Shown: positions 9,391 through 19,036 of the stretch, piece by piece | Layout of the letters: the number at the start of each line of letters is the position of its first letter | Numbering within the stretch: the stretch's first letter is position 1 | Origin: JAKACA01 sp963769255 | GTDB taxonomy: Bacteria > Actinomycetota > Acidimicrobiia > Acidimicrobiales > Bog-793 | DNA length: 64,000 bases | Reading direction: 5' to 3' | Assembly (NCBI GenBank): GCA_963769255.1 | Contig: CAVYKV010000001.1 | Span: forward strand, 2,790,001-2,854,000 | Program-made: the position numbers and the translations under genes | Notes under the pieces: model-generated | Database searches by the model: none | Seen by the model: the letters and a program-made list of their open reading frames with translations, nothing else | What the model was told of the DNA's origin: nothing

Positions 9391-10430
9391 GCGTGGTCTG
9401 TTTCGTCGAGCAGGATGGCGAGGGCGTCGTGCTCGACTCGACGCTGCGGGCGCTCACCTTCGCCCGCCAGCTCGGTGCCGTCACCGGCGAGGAGGTCCTC
9501 GCCGTCGCCCTCACGAGCAAGCCGAGGGCCTTCGCCACGACAGGCCCGGGGACGGGTTCCTCCCCCCTCGCCGGGCCGCCCATCGACGCCGACGTGCTGG
9601 AGGCGCTCGGCGCCTTCGGGGTGGCCGAGGTGTGCGCCCTCACGCTGCCCCGCACCGTCGGCTACGCCCCGAGAGCGCTCGCCACCGGCCTCGCCCAGGT
9701 GGCGGGCGCCGCCCGGGCTTCCGCCGTCGTCGCCGCCGGCACGGACCACGGCAACGAGATCATGGCCCACCTTGCCGCCCTCAGCCACCTCCCGATGGTC
9801 GCCAACTGCTTCGAGGCCGAGCGCACGGGGCCGACGACGCTGCGCCTCAGCCGCCACCGCTGGGGTGGCAGCCTTATCGAGGACGCCACCTTGGAGGCCT
9901 CCGTCGCCCTCCTCACCGTGGCGACCGACTCCGTGCCGGCCGTCCCCGTGGCATCGCCCGTGGAGCCCGACACGCGTACCCTCACGCCGGACGTCTCGGA
10001 GGCGGACCTCGCCGTGCGGGCGACCGAGTCGCGCGACGCCACCTCGGGCGTCTCGCTGGCAAGCGCCAAGGTCGTCGTGAGCGGCGGCCGCGGCATGGGC
10101 GGCGAGGACGGCTTCCGGACCATCGAGCAGCTCGCCCGGATCCTCGGCGGCGCCGTCGGCGTCTCCCGCGCCGTCACGAGCCTCGGCTGGAGGCCGCACT
10201 CCGAGCAGGTGGGCCAGACGGGGACGCGTGTGTCGCCCGACCTGTACCTCGCCTGCGGCATCTCGGGCGCCATCCAGCACCTGGCCGGCTGCCAGAGCGC
10301 CAAGGTGATGGTGGCCATCAACACCGACACGCAAGCGCCCATCATGGGACGGGCCGACTACGCCGTCATCGGGGACGTCAATCTCATCCTGCCGGCGCTC
10401 GTCGAAGCCCTCGAGGCGCGGTCGCGCTGA
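9387..10430 (+). CDS. etfA: Electron transfer flavoprotein alpha subunit
   Basis: 347 residues from a GTG that overlaps the etfB stop by 4 bases. The C-terminal FAD-binding domain is clear from about residue 230: VVVSGGRGMGG, then SLGWRPHSEQVGQTG and CGISGAIQHL, ending with NTDTQAPIMGRADYAV. It partners the beta subunit. It is the last gene of the rightward run that begins at 6059; the convergent D-amino-acid-oxidase-like gene ends 16 bases beyond its stop. Confidence 0.93.
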   Translation: MSVVCFVEQDGEGVVLDSTLRALTFARQLGAVTGEEVLAVALTSKPRAFATTGPGTGSSPLAGPPIDADVLEALGAFGVAEVCALTLPRTVGYAPRALATGLAQVAGAARASAVVAAGTDHGNEIMAHLAALSHLPMVANCFEAERTGPTTLRLSRHRWGGSLIEDATLEASVALLTVATDSVPAVPVASPVEPDTRTLTPDVSEADLAVRATESRDATSGVSLASAKVVVSGGRGMGGEDGFRTIEQLARILGGAVGVSRAVTSLGWRPHSEQVGQTGTRVSPDLYLACGISGAIQHLAGCQSAKVMVAINTDTQAPIMGRADYAVIGDVNLILPALVEALEARSR

Positions 10431-10446
10431 GGAGCGTACGGCCGGC

Positions 10447-11499
10447 TCACCGCTCGTCTCCCAGCGGGGGGCCGGCCGGGAACCGGCTCGGTGAGAACGG
10501 ACCCAAGCGATCCGTCGGTGCCTCGCCCGGCGTCGGTGGCCGGCCGCCAATGGCGGCGGCGGCAACGAGGTCGGCGCTATAGGGGCCGAGTGTGAGGCCG
10601 GACGGTCCGAAGCCGGTGGCGAGGTACAGCAGGTCGTAGCCTGGCACCGCCCCGAGGATCGGCATCCCGTCGGGGGACGCCGGCCGAAAGCCGACACGTA
10701 TCTCCTGCAAGGTCCCTTCGGCGAGGCCGGGCGCTACGGCGAGGGCACGGCTCAGGATCTCGTGGACACCACCCGCCGTCGCCCGATAGTCGAAACCCGA
10801 ACCGTCCTCCCGCGTCGCCCCCAACACCACCCGCCCTGGTGGAAAGGAGACGATGTAGTCGGATCCGTGCCCGCTCACGACCGGATAGGCCGCCGTCTCA
10901 GCGCCGGGAAGGTCGAGGTGGATGATCTGCCCGCGTTGTGGGACGACGGGCGGGCCCACGCCCAGCGGTGCGAGCAGTTCCGGCCGGTGAAGGCCGACGC
11001 GAAGGAGTCGACCGTCCACGCGACCGACCTTGCTCGTGTGGACGGCTCCGAGCCCCTCGGCGAGCGGAGGGAAGAGCCGGCGCGCCTCGGCGGGAGTCAA
11101 CAGGTCGATCTCGCCGACGGGAGCGCCTGGCCAGCGGTCGTTCTCTTCTGTCAGCCGTGCTGCCACCTCGGCCAAGCGCTCGGCCTCTTCCGGCCCGGGG
11201 GCGATGATGAGGTCGCCGACGATGGCATAACCGACGTCTCCTTCGCCGTCCTCGGCGAGGCGGGAGATCAGGTCGCCGTAGTAGCGGGTGGAGTCCTGGA
11301 ACAGCCGCGCCCAATGAAGCGGGAGGTCGCGCAGGGCACCCGTCGAGATGATGCCCGCCCCGGCGGCTGTGGCCTGCCCCTCGTGACGGGCGTCGACGAG
11401 GACGACACCGACGCCGTCACGCGCCAGGCGGTAGGCCGCCGACGCCCCAGAGATGCCGCCGCCCACCACGACCAGGTCGGCTGACAGGTGGGTTGGCAT
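10447..11499 (-). CDS. Glycine/D-amino acid oxidase-like FAD protein with an apparent internal deletion
   Basis: DAO superfamily protein of 350 residues. It begins with VVVGGGISGASAAYRLA (FAD-binding) and ends with a normal GFRPASPDGMPILG and FGPSGLTLGP region. The middle is short: GRVDGRLLR runs almost straight into LLAPLGV..PVVPQRGQI, so about 55-65 residues that normally complete the FAD domain appear to be missing. The remaining frame is intact. It lies 85 bases downstream of the MetF-like gene in the same direction and may be the last gene of the corrinoid operon. Activity is doubtful unless the deletion is an assembly artefact. Confidence 0.7.
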   Translation of the reverse strand: MPTHLSADLVVVGGGISGASAAYRLARDGVGVVLVDARHEGQATAAGAGIISTGALRDLPLHWARLFQDSTRYYGDLISRLAEDGEGDVGYAIVGDLIIAPGPEEAERLAEVAARLTEENDRWPGAPVGEIDLLTPAEARRLFPPLAEGLGAVHTSKVGRVDGRLLRVGLHRPELLAPLGVGPPVVPQRGQIIHLDLPGAETAAYPVVSGHGSDYIVSFPPGRVVLGATREDGSGFDYRATAGGVHEILSRALAVAPGLAEGTLQEIRVGFRPASPDGMPILGAVPGYDLLYLATGFGPSGLTLGPYSADLVAAAAIGGRPPTPGEAPTDRLGPFSPSRFPAGPPLGDER

Positions 11500-11584
11500 G
11501 CCGCCATCATGGCGAAGCCACCGGCGCTCCTGCGACTTCTCGCTCCACGGCGGGCCGACCGAGACAGCTCAGCCGCAGGCGGCT

Positions 11585-12463
11585 TCAGATGTCGGAGGTG
11601 GCGGTACCGACGCGCTCGAGGAGCTCCTTCCGCCAACGCTCCGTCTCACGGACCTGATTGAACGTGAAGACGTGGAGGCCTTCGACGTTGGAGGCCGGGT
11701 CGGCCAGCGTCGGCCCGATGTGGCCGAGCAGCTTGTCGGGCGAGTAGCCGCCGGGGGCGTTCAGCCGGAGCACCGTGGAGCTGTGGGAGCGGAGGTAGCG
11801 CATGGAGTCGGCCACGCCGATCTTCGACGCCATGGAGGCGAGCTTGGCCCGGTCGACGGGCCCGGCAATCCCGATCCGGAGCGGCAGCTCCACCCCGCGC
11901 ACCCGCACCCGTCGCACCCAGCTGCGAAGGACGCGAGGGTCGAAGCAGAGGTTGCTCACGATGTAGCCGGCGTACCGCCGCTTGTCCCACATCGCCTGGA
12001 TGGTGACGTCGTCGTCGATCTTCGGGTGGCTCTCCGGGTAGCCCGTGATGCCGATGCGGGGCAGGGCGCCGTCGCCGAGGCCAAGCTCGCCGAGGTCTCG
12101 CAGCGCTTCGAAGAGCGACAGGGCGCTGTCGAACTTGCCCGCCGGCGCCTCGGCGTCGCCGGCGGGAACGAAGACATCGGTGACGCCCATCTCCTGCACG
12201 CGCCGCAGGATCTCGGCGAGGTGCGACTCGTCGCGCACGAGGCGGGCCGAGAGGTGGGGCACGACGTTGTAGCCGGCGACGGCGAGGCGGTCGCAGAGAT
12301 CCAGCGTGGCCTCGAGCCCCTTCGTGGGAGAGGCCGTCACCGTGACGGTCACGTCTCGTGGCACGGCATCGAGGACGGCCTCCTCGATGCTGGCAGTCGG
12401 GATGACCTCGTAGCGGGAGGCGAGAACGGAGGGGGCCGCTGCCCGCAAGCCGGGACGGAGCAT
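11585..12463 (-). CDS. metF: Methylenetetrahydrofolate reductase family protein (MetF-like)
   Basis: 292-residue TIM-barrel flavoprotein family. Visible landmarks are VPHLSARLVRD near residue 70, the PAGDAEAPAGKF loop, GITGYPESHP, and FDPRVLRSWVRRVRVRGVELP. The enzyme interconverts 5-methyl- and 5,10-methylene-H4folate with a flavin. Placed after a corrinoid protein and its H4folate methyltransferase, it would run in the oxidative direction, feeding methyl groups taken from a methylated amine into C1 oxidation. The start is the ATG at 12463, 5 bases after the DUF1638 stop. The biosynthetic role in methionine synthesis remains an alternative. Confidence 0.82.
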   Translation of the reverse strand: MLRPGLRAAAPSVLASRYEVIPTASIEEAVLDAVPRDVTVTVTASPTKGLEATLDLCDRLAVAGYNVVPHLSARLVRDESHLAEILRRVQEMGVTDVFVPAGDAEAPAGKFDSALSLFEALRDLGELGLGDGALPRIGITGYPESHPKIDDDVTIQAMWDKRRYAGYIVSNLCFDPRVLRSWVRRVRVRGVELPLRIGIAGPVDRAKLASMASKIGVADSMRYLRSHSSTVLRLNAPGGYSPDKLLGHIGPTLADPASNVEGLHVFTFNQVRETERWRKELLERVGTATSDI

Positions 12464-12468
12464 GGCGA

Positions 12469-13182
12469 TCAGGCGCTCGCGGCGCCGAGCAGGCGCTGCA
12501 GCTCCGCCTCCAGACGCAGGCTCCCCGTCGGGACGACCTCGAGGGGCAGGCCGAGCAGCTCGGCCACCTCGGCCGCCTTGCGGTGGAGCTCCGGTGTCGG
12601 GTGTTGCGCCAGCCAGACGACGCGCCGGTAGTTGCCGAAGTAGGCGTCGCGGAGCTCAGGGTGGCGGTCGAGTCCGAGCTCCGCCACGACGGTGCGGCCG
12701 AAGCTCTGCACGAGGAAGTCGGTGAGCAGGTAGGTGCCCGGCTCCTCCTCGAAGAGCTCCTCCACCCGGTCAGGGCCGGCGAGGACGTCGTAACAGTGGA
12801 GACCGCCGAGGCGCTGCACCCCGAGCTCCTTGCACACGCCGTCGAGGGCGCCGTAGGTGCCGCAGTCGGCGTAGGCGATCACAACGGTGCGCCCCTCCGC
12901 CTGCAGGCGGCGCACCTGGTCGGCGACCTCGCCGGCGATGAGGTGGGGACGGTCGTGCAGCAGGGCGGGGAGCACGTGGATCTCGATGTCGATGTCGCCG
13001 GAGCCCTCGCCGGCCCGCATCCGCCGGGTCGCCGCCCGCACCTGGGCGGCGATGGCCCCGCAGGCGACGACGGCGAGCGGGGTGGTGGCCGGAGTCCGAG
13101 CCGCCGAGGGTCGTTCAGGCAGGGAACTGCAGCAGTTCGACGAATCGGTCGTTGAAGTCAGTGCGATCCGAGAGCTCGACAT
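12469..13182 (-). CDS. DUF1638 family protein, corrinoid-cluster associated
   Basis: Function unknown. The conserved part runs from LAVVACGAIAAQV to the end, with HDRPHLIAGEV, the cysteine-containing YADCGTYG and GGLHCYDVLAG segments, and TYLLTDFLVQSF. I recognise this as the DUF1638 family, which recurs beside corrinoid methyltransferase genes. Paired conserved cysteines and histidines suggest a metal or cofactor-handling role, which is inference. The start is unclear: the ATG at 13182 overlaps the reactivase gene by 68 bases, and the only nearer option in frame is a CTG at 13122. The frame upstream of 13122 may be non-native. Confidence 0.7.
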   Translation of the reverse strand: MSSSRIALTSTTDSSNCCSSLPERPSAARTPATTPLAVVACGAIAAQVRAATRRMRAGEGSGDIDIEIHVLPALLHDRPHLIAGEVADQVRRLQAEGRTVVIAYADCGTYGALDGVCKELGVQRLGGLHCYDVLAGPDRVEELFEEEPGTYLLTDFLVQSFGRTVVAELGLDRHPELRDAYFGNYRRVVWLAQHPTPELHRKAAEVAELLGLPLEVVPTGSLRLEAELQRLLGAASA

Positions 13183-15028
13183 AGGTCACCTCCTCCAACA
13201 GTGCCATGGCGCCCGCCCGCTCACGCACGCTGAGAAGCGCCATCTTCGCCCCCTCGCCCGCCACGTTGCCGGCGCTCACGACCCGCAGCACGGGCAGCTT
13301 CGGGACGAGGCCGAGGCGGACGGCGCTCGCCGGCGACAGGTAGCTGCCAAAGGACCCGGCGAGCAGCACCTGCTGGACGTCGCCGGGTGCCAGGCCGGCG
13401 TCCTCGAGGAGCAGTGTCCACCCGGTGGCGATGGCGGCCTTGGCGAACTGCAGCTCCCGCACGTCCCGCTGCGAGAGGTAGACGGCGCCTTCCCCGGGAC
13501 CGTGGCCGCCGGCGCCGTTGTGGGCGCTCGGGGCGGTCGCGCCACCGGCACCGTCCGGGTCGTGGAGCACAAAGACGCGCTCGGCCCCGAGCATGGTGAG
13601 CCGTGACGCCACACCGGGAGCGAGGGTCGCCGCCTCCTCGTCGGACACGAAACGACCCGAGCGATCCAACAGACCGAGACTCACGAGGGCGGCGACGGCG
13701 TCGACGAGCCCCGACCCGCAGAGCCCGACCGGTTCGAGGTCGCCGATCACCTGCAGCTCGATGTCCTCGGGGGAGATGCGCACCCCCTCGATGGCACCGG
13801 ACGAGGCCCGCATACCGCAACGGATGGCGGCCCCTTCGAAGGCAGGCCCGGCCGGCGCCGCCGTCGCGAGGAGGCGCTCGTTGTTGCCGAGCACGATCTC
13901 GCAGTTCGTGCCGATGTCGATGAAGAGCCGGGTGCGCGGGTCGCGATCCATGCCGGAGGCGAGAAGGCCGGAGATGATGTCGCCTCCCACGTAGGCGCCG
14001 AGCGCCGGGAAGACGGTCGCCCGCGCCCTCGGGTGCATCTGCACGCCGACCTCGGCGGCGAGCACCGTCGGCCAGCGGCGGGCCGTCATGATGAAGGGAG
14101 CCATGCCGAGCGGCTCGGGATCGACGCCGAGGACGATGTGGGTCATGGTGGCGTTGCCGGCGATGGCGATCTCGTAGACCTCGGCGGGATCCACGCCGCC
14201 TTCGGCGCAGATGTCGTGCGCCAGTTCGTCGAGCACCTCGTGGGCGAGGCCGCTCAAGCGCTCGAGGGCGCGCTCGTCCATCATGATCGTGCTGATCCGG
14301 GTGATGACGTCGGCGCCGAAGGTCTGCTGCGGGTTGAGCTTCGAGGCAACGGCGACCGGCGTGCCCGTCGTGAGGTCGAGGAGGGTGGCAACGACGGTCG
14401 TCGTCCCGAGGTCGAAGGCGATCCCGAAGATGCGCCCCGTCGTGTCCCCCGCCTCGACGTCGATGAGGACGTCGTCGACGACGACGGCCGTGAGGCCGGC
14501 ATCCTCCGGGGAGGCGTGGCCCGCCCGCATCAGCTTTCCGAGACGCCGGAGGGCGTACAGATCGACGGTGAGCTCGAGGTCGTCCATGGAGGCAAGCAGC
14601 CGCTCGACGTCGCTCGTCTGGTCGGAGAGGGTCGGCTCCGAGAGCACGACGTGGCGCTTCTGTACGGCCGGCCGCAGGATGACCTTGCGGCCGACGCCGA
14701 CGGTGGCGGCTTTCGGACGGGTCTCGAGAGGCGGCACGTCGATGCCGAGATCGGACGTCACCTCGACCCGGCAGGCGAGGCGCCAGCCGGCGCGCAGCTC
14801 GTCGGGGCCGAAGGCCCGCGTGTCGAGGGACGTGATGGGTGCGGCTCCGCTCAGTACCTTCACCTTGCATTTCTTGCAGGTCCCGTGCCCGCCGCAGGTG
14901 GAGTCGATGGCGATGCCGTTCCAGCTGGCGGCGTCGAAGAGCGTGACGCCCGCCGGCACGCGCACCTGCCGGCCGCTCGGCTCGAATCGGAGATCGACGC
15001 GGCCGATCCCCTCCTGCACGGCCGTCAC
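13115..15028 (-). CDS. Reductive activator of corrinoid proteins (2Fe-2S plus ASKHA/DUF4445)
   Basis: 637 residues, the usual RACo/RamA-like length for the 2Fe-2S type. An N-terminal plant-type ferredoxin domain carries Cys45, Cys51, Cys54 and Cys86 (CGGHGTCKKC, then RLACR). The large C-terminal region is an ASKHA-type ATPase with FDLGTTTVVATLLDL near residue 260, IAGNATMTHIVLG and FIDIGTNCEIVLGN. The family uses ATP to re-reduce corrinoid cofactors that slip to inactive Co(II). The GTG at 15028 is 4 bases after the methyltransferase stop. An upstream in-frame extension to 15259 would run through that gene and is rejected. Confidence 0.85.
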   Translation of the reverse strand: MTAVQEGIGRVDLRFEPSGRQVRVPAGVTLFDAASWNGIAIDSTCGGHGTCKKCKVKVLSGAAPITSLDTRAFGPDELRAGWRLACRVEVTSDLGIDVPPLETRPKAATVGVGRKVILRPAVQKRHVVLSEPTLSDQTSDVERLLASMDDLELTVDLYALRRLGKLMRAGHASPEDAGLTAVVVDDVLIDVEAGDTTGRIFGIAFDLGTTTVVATLLDLTTGTPVAVASKLNPQQTFGADVITRISTIMMDERALERLSGLAHEVLDELAHDICAEGGVDPAEVYEIAIAGNATMTHIVLGVDPEPLGMAPFIMTARRWPTVLAAEVGVQMHPRARATVFPALGAYVGGDIISGLLASGMDRDPRTRLFIDIGTNCEIVLGNNERLLATAAPAGPAFEGAAIRCGMRASSGAIEGVRISPEDIELQVIGDLEPVGLCGSGLVDAVAALVSLGLLDRSGRFVSDEEAATLAPGVASRLTMLGAERVFVLHDPDGAGGATAPSAHNGAGGHGPGEGAVYLSQRDVRELQFAKAAIATGWTLLLEDAGLAPGDVQQVLLAGSFGSYLSPASAVRLGLVPKLPVLRVVSAGNVAGEGAKMALLSVRERAGAMALLEEVTYVELSDRTDFNDRFVELLQFPA

Positions 15029-15032
15029 GCTC

Positions 15033-15935
<903 letters not shown>

Positions 15936-15976
15936 TGCTGGGCGGCCTTCCTGTCGTGGTGAGTTGGTGCGGGCGA

Positions 15977-16654
15977 TCAGGCCGGCTGAGCGGCGGCGGC
16001 AGCGGCGCGGCGCCGGGCGACGAGGTCCTTCGCCCGGCTGACGGCGGCGGAGGCGTCCGCCGCATAGCCGTCGGCGCCGACGGCGTCGGCGTACTCCTGC
16101 GTGACGGGGGCGCCACCCACCATCACGAAGACCTTGTCTCGGAGGCCCGCCTTCTCGAGAGCGTTGATGTTCGCCTTGAACATGGGCATCGTCGTCGTGA
16201 GGAACGCCGAGAAACCCACGATGTCCGGCTCGTACTCCACCACGGCGGCCACGAACTTCTCGGGCGCCACCTGGACACCGAGGTCGATGACGTGGAAACC
16301 CGCGCCCTCCAGCATGATGTTGCAGAGGTTCTTGCCGATGTCGTGGACGTCGCCTTTGACCGTCCCCATGACGAAGGTGCCCACCGACTCCACGCCCGTC
16401 TCGGCGAGGAGCGGGCGCAGCCGATCGAGGGCTCCCGCCATGGCCCGGCCGGCGATGAGCATCTCCGGCACGAAGAAGTCGCCCCGCTCGAAGCGGGCGC
16501 CGACCTCCTCGAGCGAGGGGATGAGGGCGTCGAAGAGCAATGACTCGGGCGTGACGCCCATCTCGAGGCCCTCGTTCGTGAGGCGGAGGACCTCCGGGGC
16601 ATTTCCGACGAGCGTGAAATCGTAGAGTTGGGTGAGGAGATCCTGTTCGTTCAT
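15977..16654 (-). CDS. Corrinoid-binding methyl carrier protein (MttC/MtgC-like)
   Basis: 225 residues. A helical cap domain is followed by a Rossmann-type B12 domain with the base-off motif DVHDIG, in which His104 would ligate cobalt, then VGFSAFLTTTM and a VGGAPVT loop. It carries the methyl group between the MttB-family methyltransferase and the pterin methyltransferase. Its start overlaps the IclR stop (ATGA), so regulator and carrier are co-transcribed. The alanine-rich C-terminal tail is not informative. Confidence 0.88.
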   Translation of the reverse strand: MNEQDLLTQLYDFTLVGNAPEVLRLTNEGLEMGVTPESLLFDALIPSLEEVGARFERGDFFVPEMLIAGRAMAGALDRLRPLLAETGVESVGTFVMGTVKGDVHDIGKNLCNIMLEGAGFHVIDLGVQVAPEKFVAAVVEYEPDIVGFSAFLTTTMPMFKANINALEKAGLRDKVFVMVGGAPVTQEYADAVGADGYAADASAAVSRAKDLVARRRAAAAAAQPA

Positions 16655-17452
16655 GCCGCTCCCTTTCTTCGTGGACGGTCACTTCGCGGTCGATGGCCGA
16701 GCAGCCCGGAGAGGGCGGAAGCCTCCGCCAGGCAGGCGGCGGCGAGCTCGCGCACGCGGGCGGGCCCGATGCGGGTCGTCGGGCCGGACACCGAGAGAGC
16801 CCCCATGACGGCGCCGCCCTCCCGCATGACGGGTGCCGAGATGGCGACGAGACCCGGCTCCAGCTCCTCCGCCGTGATGGCGTAGGAGCGCCGGCGCACC
16901 TCGTCGAGCTGAGCCGCCAGCACGGCTCGGCTCGTGATCGTGTGCCCGGTGAGGCGCTCCAGGCGGCCGGGCGGCAGCTCGGCGGCCCCGTAGGCGAGCA
17001 GCACTTTGCCCTGGGCCGAGCAGTGGAGGGGCACGGCGCGACCCACCCAGTTCGTCCCGCCCAGCACGTAGCGGCTGTCGACCTGGGCGATCTGCTCGAC
17101 GAGGGACTGGCTCGGGACGCCGAGGTTGACGGTCTCGCCCGTGCGGGCGCCGAGGCGCTCCAGAAACGGCTTCGAGATCTCCACGAGAATCCGCCTCCCG
17201 CCCTGCCCTCCAGGCGTAGCGGATGAAGACGGAGCCCGGGCGGTAGCCCCCGGCGTCCTCCCTGCGGACGAGACCGTGGCGCTCGAGTGCGAAGAGGAGG
17301 CGAGAGGTCGTGCTCTTGGCGAGGCCGGTGGCGGCCGCCAGCTCGCTGAAGGTCACGGGGGTGGTGGCGTCGACGATCTCGGTGAGGAGGCGGGCGGCGC
17401 GGTCGACGGCTTGGGTGCCCGTGGGATTGGCGGAGTTCGTCGCGTGGGTCAT
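16651..17452 (-). CDS. IclR-family transcriptional regulator, frameshifted near 17187-17212
   Basis: The N-terminal winged helix (FSELAAATGLAKSTTSRLLFALERHGLVRR) and the C-terminal ligand domain (from ISKPFLERLGARTGETVNLG through PLHCSAQGKVLLAY to the end) are in different frames. One extra base within 17187-17212 explains this; restored, the protein is about 266 residues, normal for IclR. It heads the leftward corrinoid operon and is divergent from the MttB-family gene across a 129-base gap that contains inverted repeats. It is therefore the natural candidate to sense the methylated substrate and control both transcripts. Confidence 0.82.
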
Positions 17453-17501
17453 GTCGAGCTGCCGTGGGTGTCGTCGAGCTCCGCCGGGCCCCGGTCGTGA
17501 G

Positions 17502-17525
17502 GTTCCATGTTGCGGAACTCTGTTC
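17502..17525. promoter_or_regulatory. Candidate IclR operator between iclR and the mttB-family gene
   Basis: GTTCC (17502-17506), a 7-base spacer, GGAAC (17514-17518), a 3-base spacer and GTTC (17522-17525) form two overlapping inverted repeats. A TACGAT hexamer at 17526-17531 could be a -10 element for the rightward gene, so a protein bound here would cover that promoter. The repeat is seen directly; the role is inferred from position. Confidence 0.45.
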
Positions 17526-17581
17526 TACGATGTGATGCCCGACGATACCATGCCGAGCGGTCCGACCAGGTCGAGGTGGCA

Positions 17582-19021
17582 ATGTTCCAGAACCGCATGC
17601 CCCGTTACGAGATCCTCTCCGAAGACGCCGTCGGCGTCCTCGACAGAGGCTGGCGACGCATCGTCTCCGAGATCGGCGTGCAGTTCGCAAAGCCCGAGGC
17701 CGTGGAGCTCTTCAAGGCAGCCGGGCAGCGCACCGACGGCGAGGTCGTGTACCTCGACCCGGAGTTCGTGCTCGCCCAGGTCGCCCTCGCCCCTCGCGAG
17801 TTCGACGTGCAGGCGCGCAACCCGGCGAACACCGTGCACATCGGCGGCGACACGATGGTCTTCTCGGGCGTCTACGGCCCGCCCTTCGTGCGAGAGGGCG
17901 ACGTCAGGCGAGACGCCACGATGGCCGACTTCCGGCGCTTCGTCATGCTGTCGCAGAGCTTCCCGGAGATGGACTCGGCCGGCGGCATCATCTGCGAGCC
18001 GAACGACCTGCCGCTCGACTCCCGGCATCTCGACATGATCTTCGCCCTGCAGACCCTCACCGACAAGATCTACATGGGCAACGTCGTCTCCGGCACGAAC
18101 GCCGCCGACACCGTCGCCATGACGGAGATCCTCTTCGGCGGAGCCGAGACGATCCGTCAGGTGCCCGCCACCATCTCGCTCATCAACTGCAACTCCCCGC
18201 TGCGGTGGGACGACCGCATGCTGGACGCCCAGTTCGTCTACAACCGGGCGCGCCAGCCGACCGTGCTGACGCCCTTCCTCCTCATGGGCGCCATGTCGCC
18301 CGTCACCGTGCCGGCGGCCCTCACGCAGCAACTCGCAGAGGCGCTCTCGGGCATCGCCCTCTCACAGCTCATCGAACCCGGCTGCCCCGTGATCTTCGGC
18401 TCCTTCCTGTCGAACATCGACATGCAGTCGGGGTCGCCCACCTTCGGGACGCCGGAGTCCGCCGTCGGCCTGTTGTGCACAGGTCAGCTGGCCCGCCACT
18501 TCGGGCTCCCCTTCCGCACCGGCGGCGGCCTCACCTCGAGCCAGGTGCCGGACGCCCAGGCGGCTTACGAGGCGCTCATGACGATGCTGCCGACCTTCCT
18601 GACCGGCACGAACTTCGTCATGCACTCCGCCGGCTGGCTGGAGGGCGGCCTCGTGAGCGGCTACGAGAAGTACATCATCGACATCGAGCTCCTCCGCATG
18701 CTCCAGGTGGAGTTCACCCCCCTCGAGATCGACGAGGAGGCGCTCGCCTTCGGCGCCCACGAGGAGGTCGGCCACGGCGGCCACTTCCTCGGCGCCGCCC
18801 ACACGATGGAGCGCTTCCGCGACTGCTTCTACCGCTCGCCCCTGTCCTCCTCGAAGAACTTCGAGCGCTGGCAGCGCGACGGCGGCCTCGACACGGCCGC
18901 CCGGGCCGGCCAGCTCTGCCAGAAGACGCTGGATGCCTACGAGCTGCCCCCGCTCGACGAGGCGATCCGCCAGGAGCTCGAGGCGTACGTGAACCGCCGG
19001 CGGACCGAGCTGGGCGACTGA
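17582..19021 (+). CDS. MttB-superfamily quaternary amine:corrinoid methyltransferase (no pyrrolysine)
   Basis: 479 residues with features of trimethylamine methyltransferase MttB-family proteins, including VFSGVYGPP, the DFRRFVMLSQ region, SPVTVPAALTQQLAEALSG and GGGLTSSQVPDAQAAYEA. There is no in-frame amber codon, so it belongs to the non-pyrrolysine branch, whose known members demethylate glycine betaine, proline betaine, carnitine or butyrobetaine. The neighbouring carrier, pterin methyltransferase, reactivase and sarcosine/dimethylglycine enzymes make glycine betaine the most economical guess. The ATG at 17582 follows GAGGTGG; upstream in-frame codons lie in the regulatory region. Confidence 0.85.
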   Translation: MFQNRMPRYEILSEDAVGVLDRGWRRIVSEIGVQFAKPEAVELFKAAGQRTDGEVVYLDPEFVLAQVALAPREFDVQARNPANTVHIGGDTMVFSGVYGPPFVREGDVRRDATMADFRRFVMLSQSFPEMDSAGGIICEPNDLPLDSRHLDMIFALQTLTDKIYMGNVVSGTNAADTVAMTEILFGGAETIRQVPATISLINCNSPLRWDDRMLDAQFVYNRARQPTVLTPFLLMGAMSPVTVPAALTQQLAEALSGIALSQLIEPGCPVIFGSFLSNIDMQSGSPTFGTPESAVGLLCTGQLARHFGLPFRTGGGLTSSQVPDAQAAYEALMTMLPTFLTGTNFVMHSAGWLEGGLVSGYEKYIIDIELLRMLQVEFTPLEIDEEALAFGAHEEVGHGGHFLGAAHTMERFRDCFYRSPLSSSKNFERWQRDGGLDTAARAGQLCQKTLDAYELPPLDEAIRQELEAYVNRRRTELGD

Positions 19022-19036
19022 GGGGCGGCGGGGGCT

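Noticed and set aside
17582..19021. Pyrrolysine-dependent trimethylamine methyltransferase
   Set aside because: No in-frame TAG in the gene and no pylTSBCD nearby, so it is a non-pyrrolysine member.
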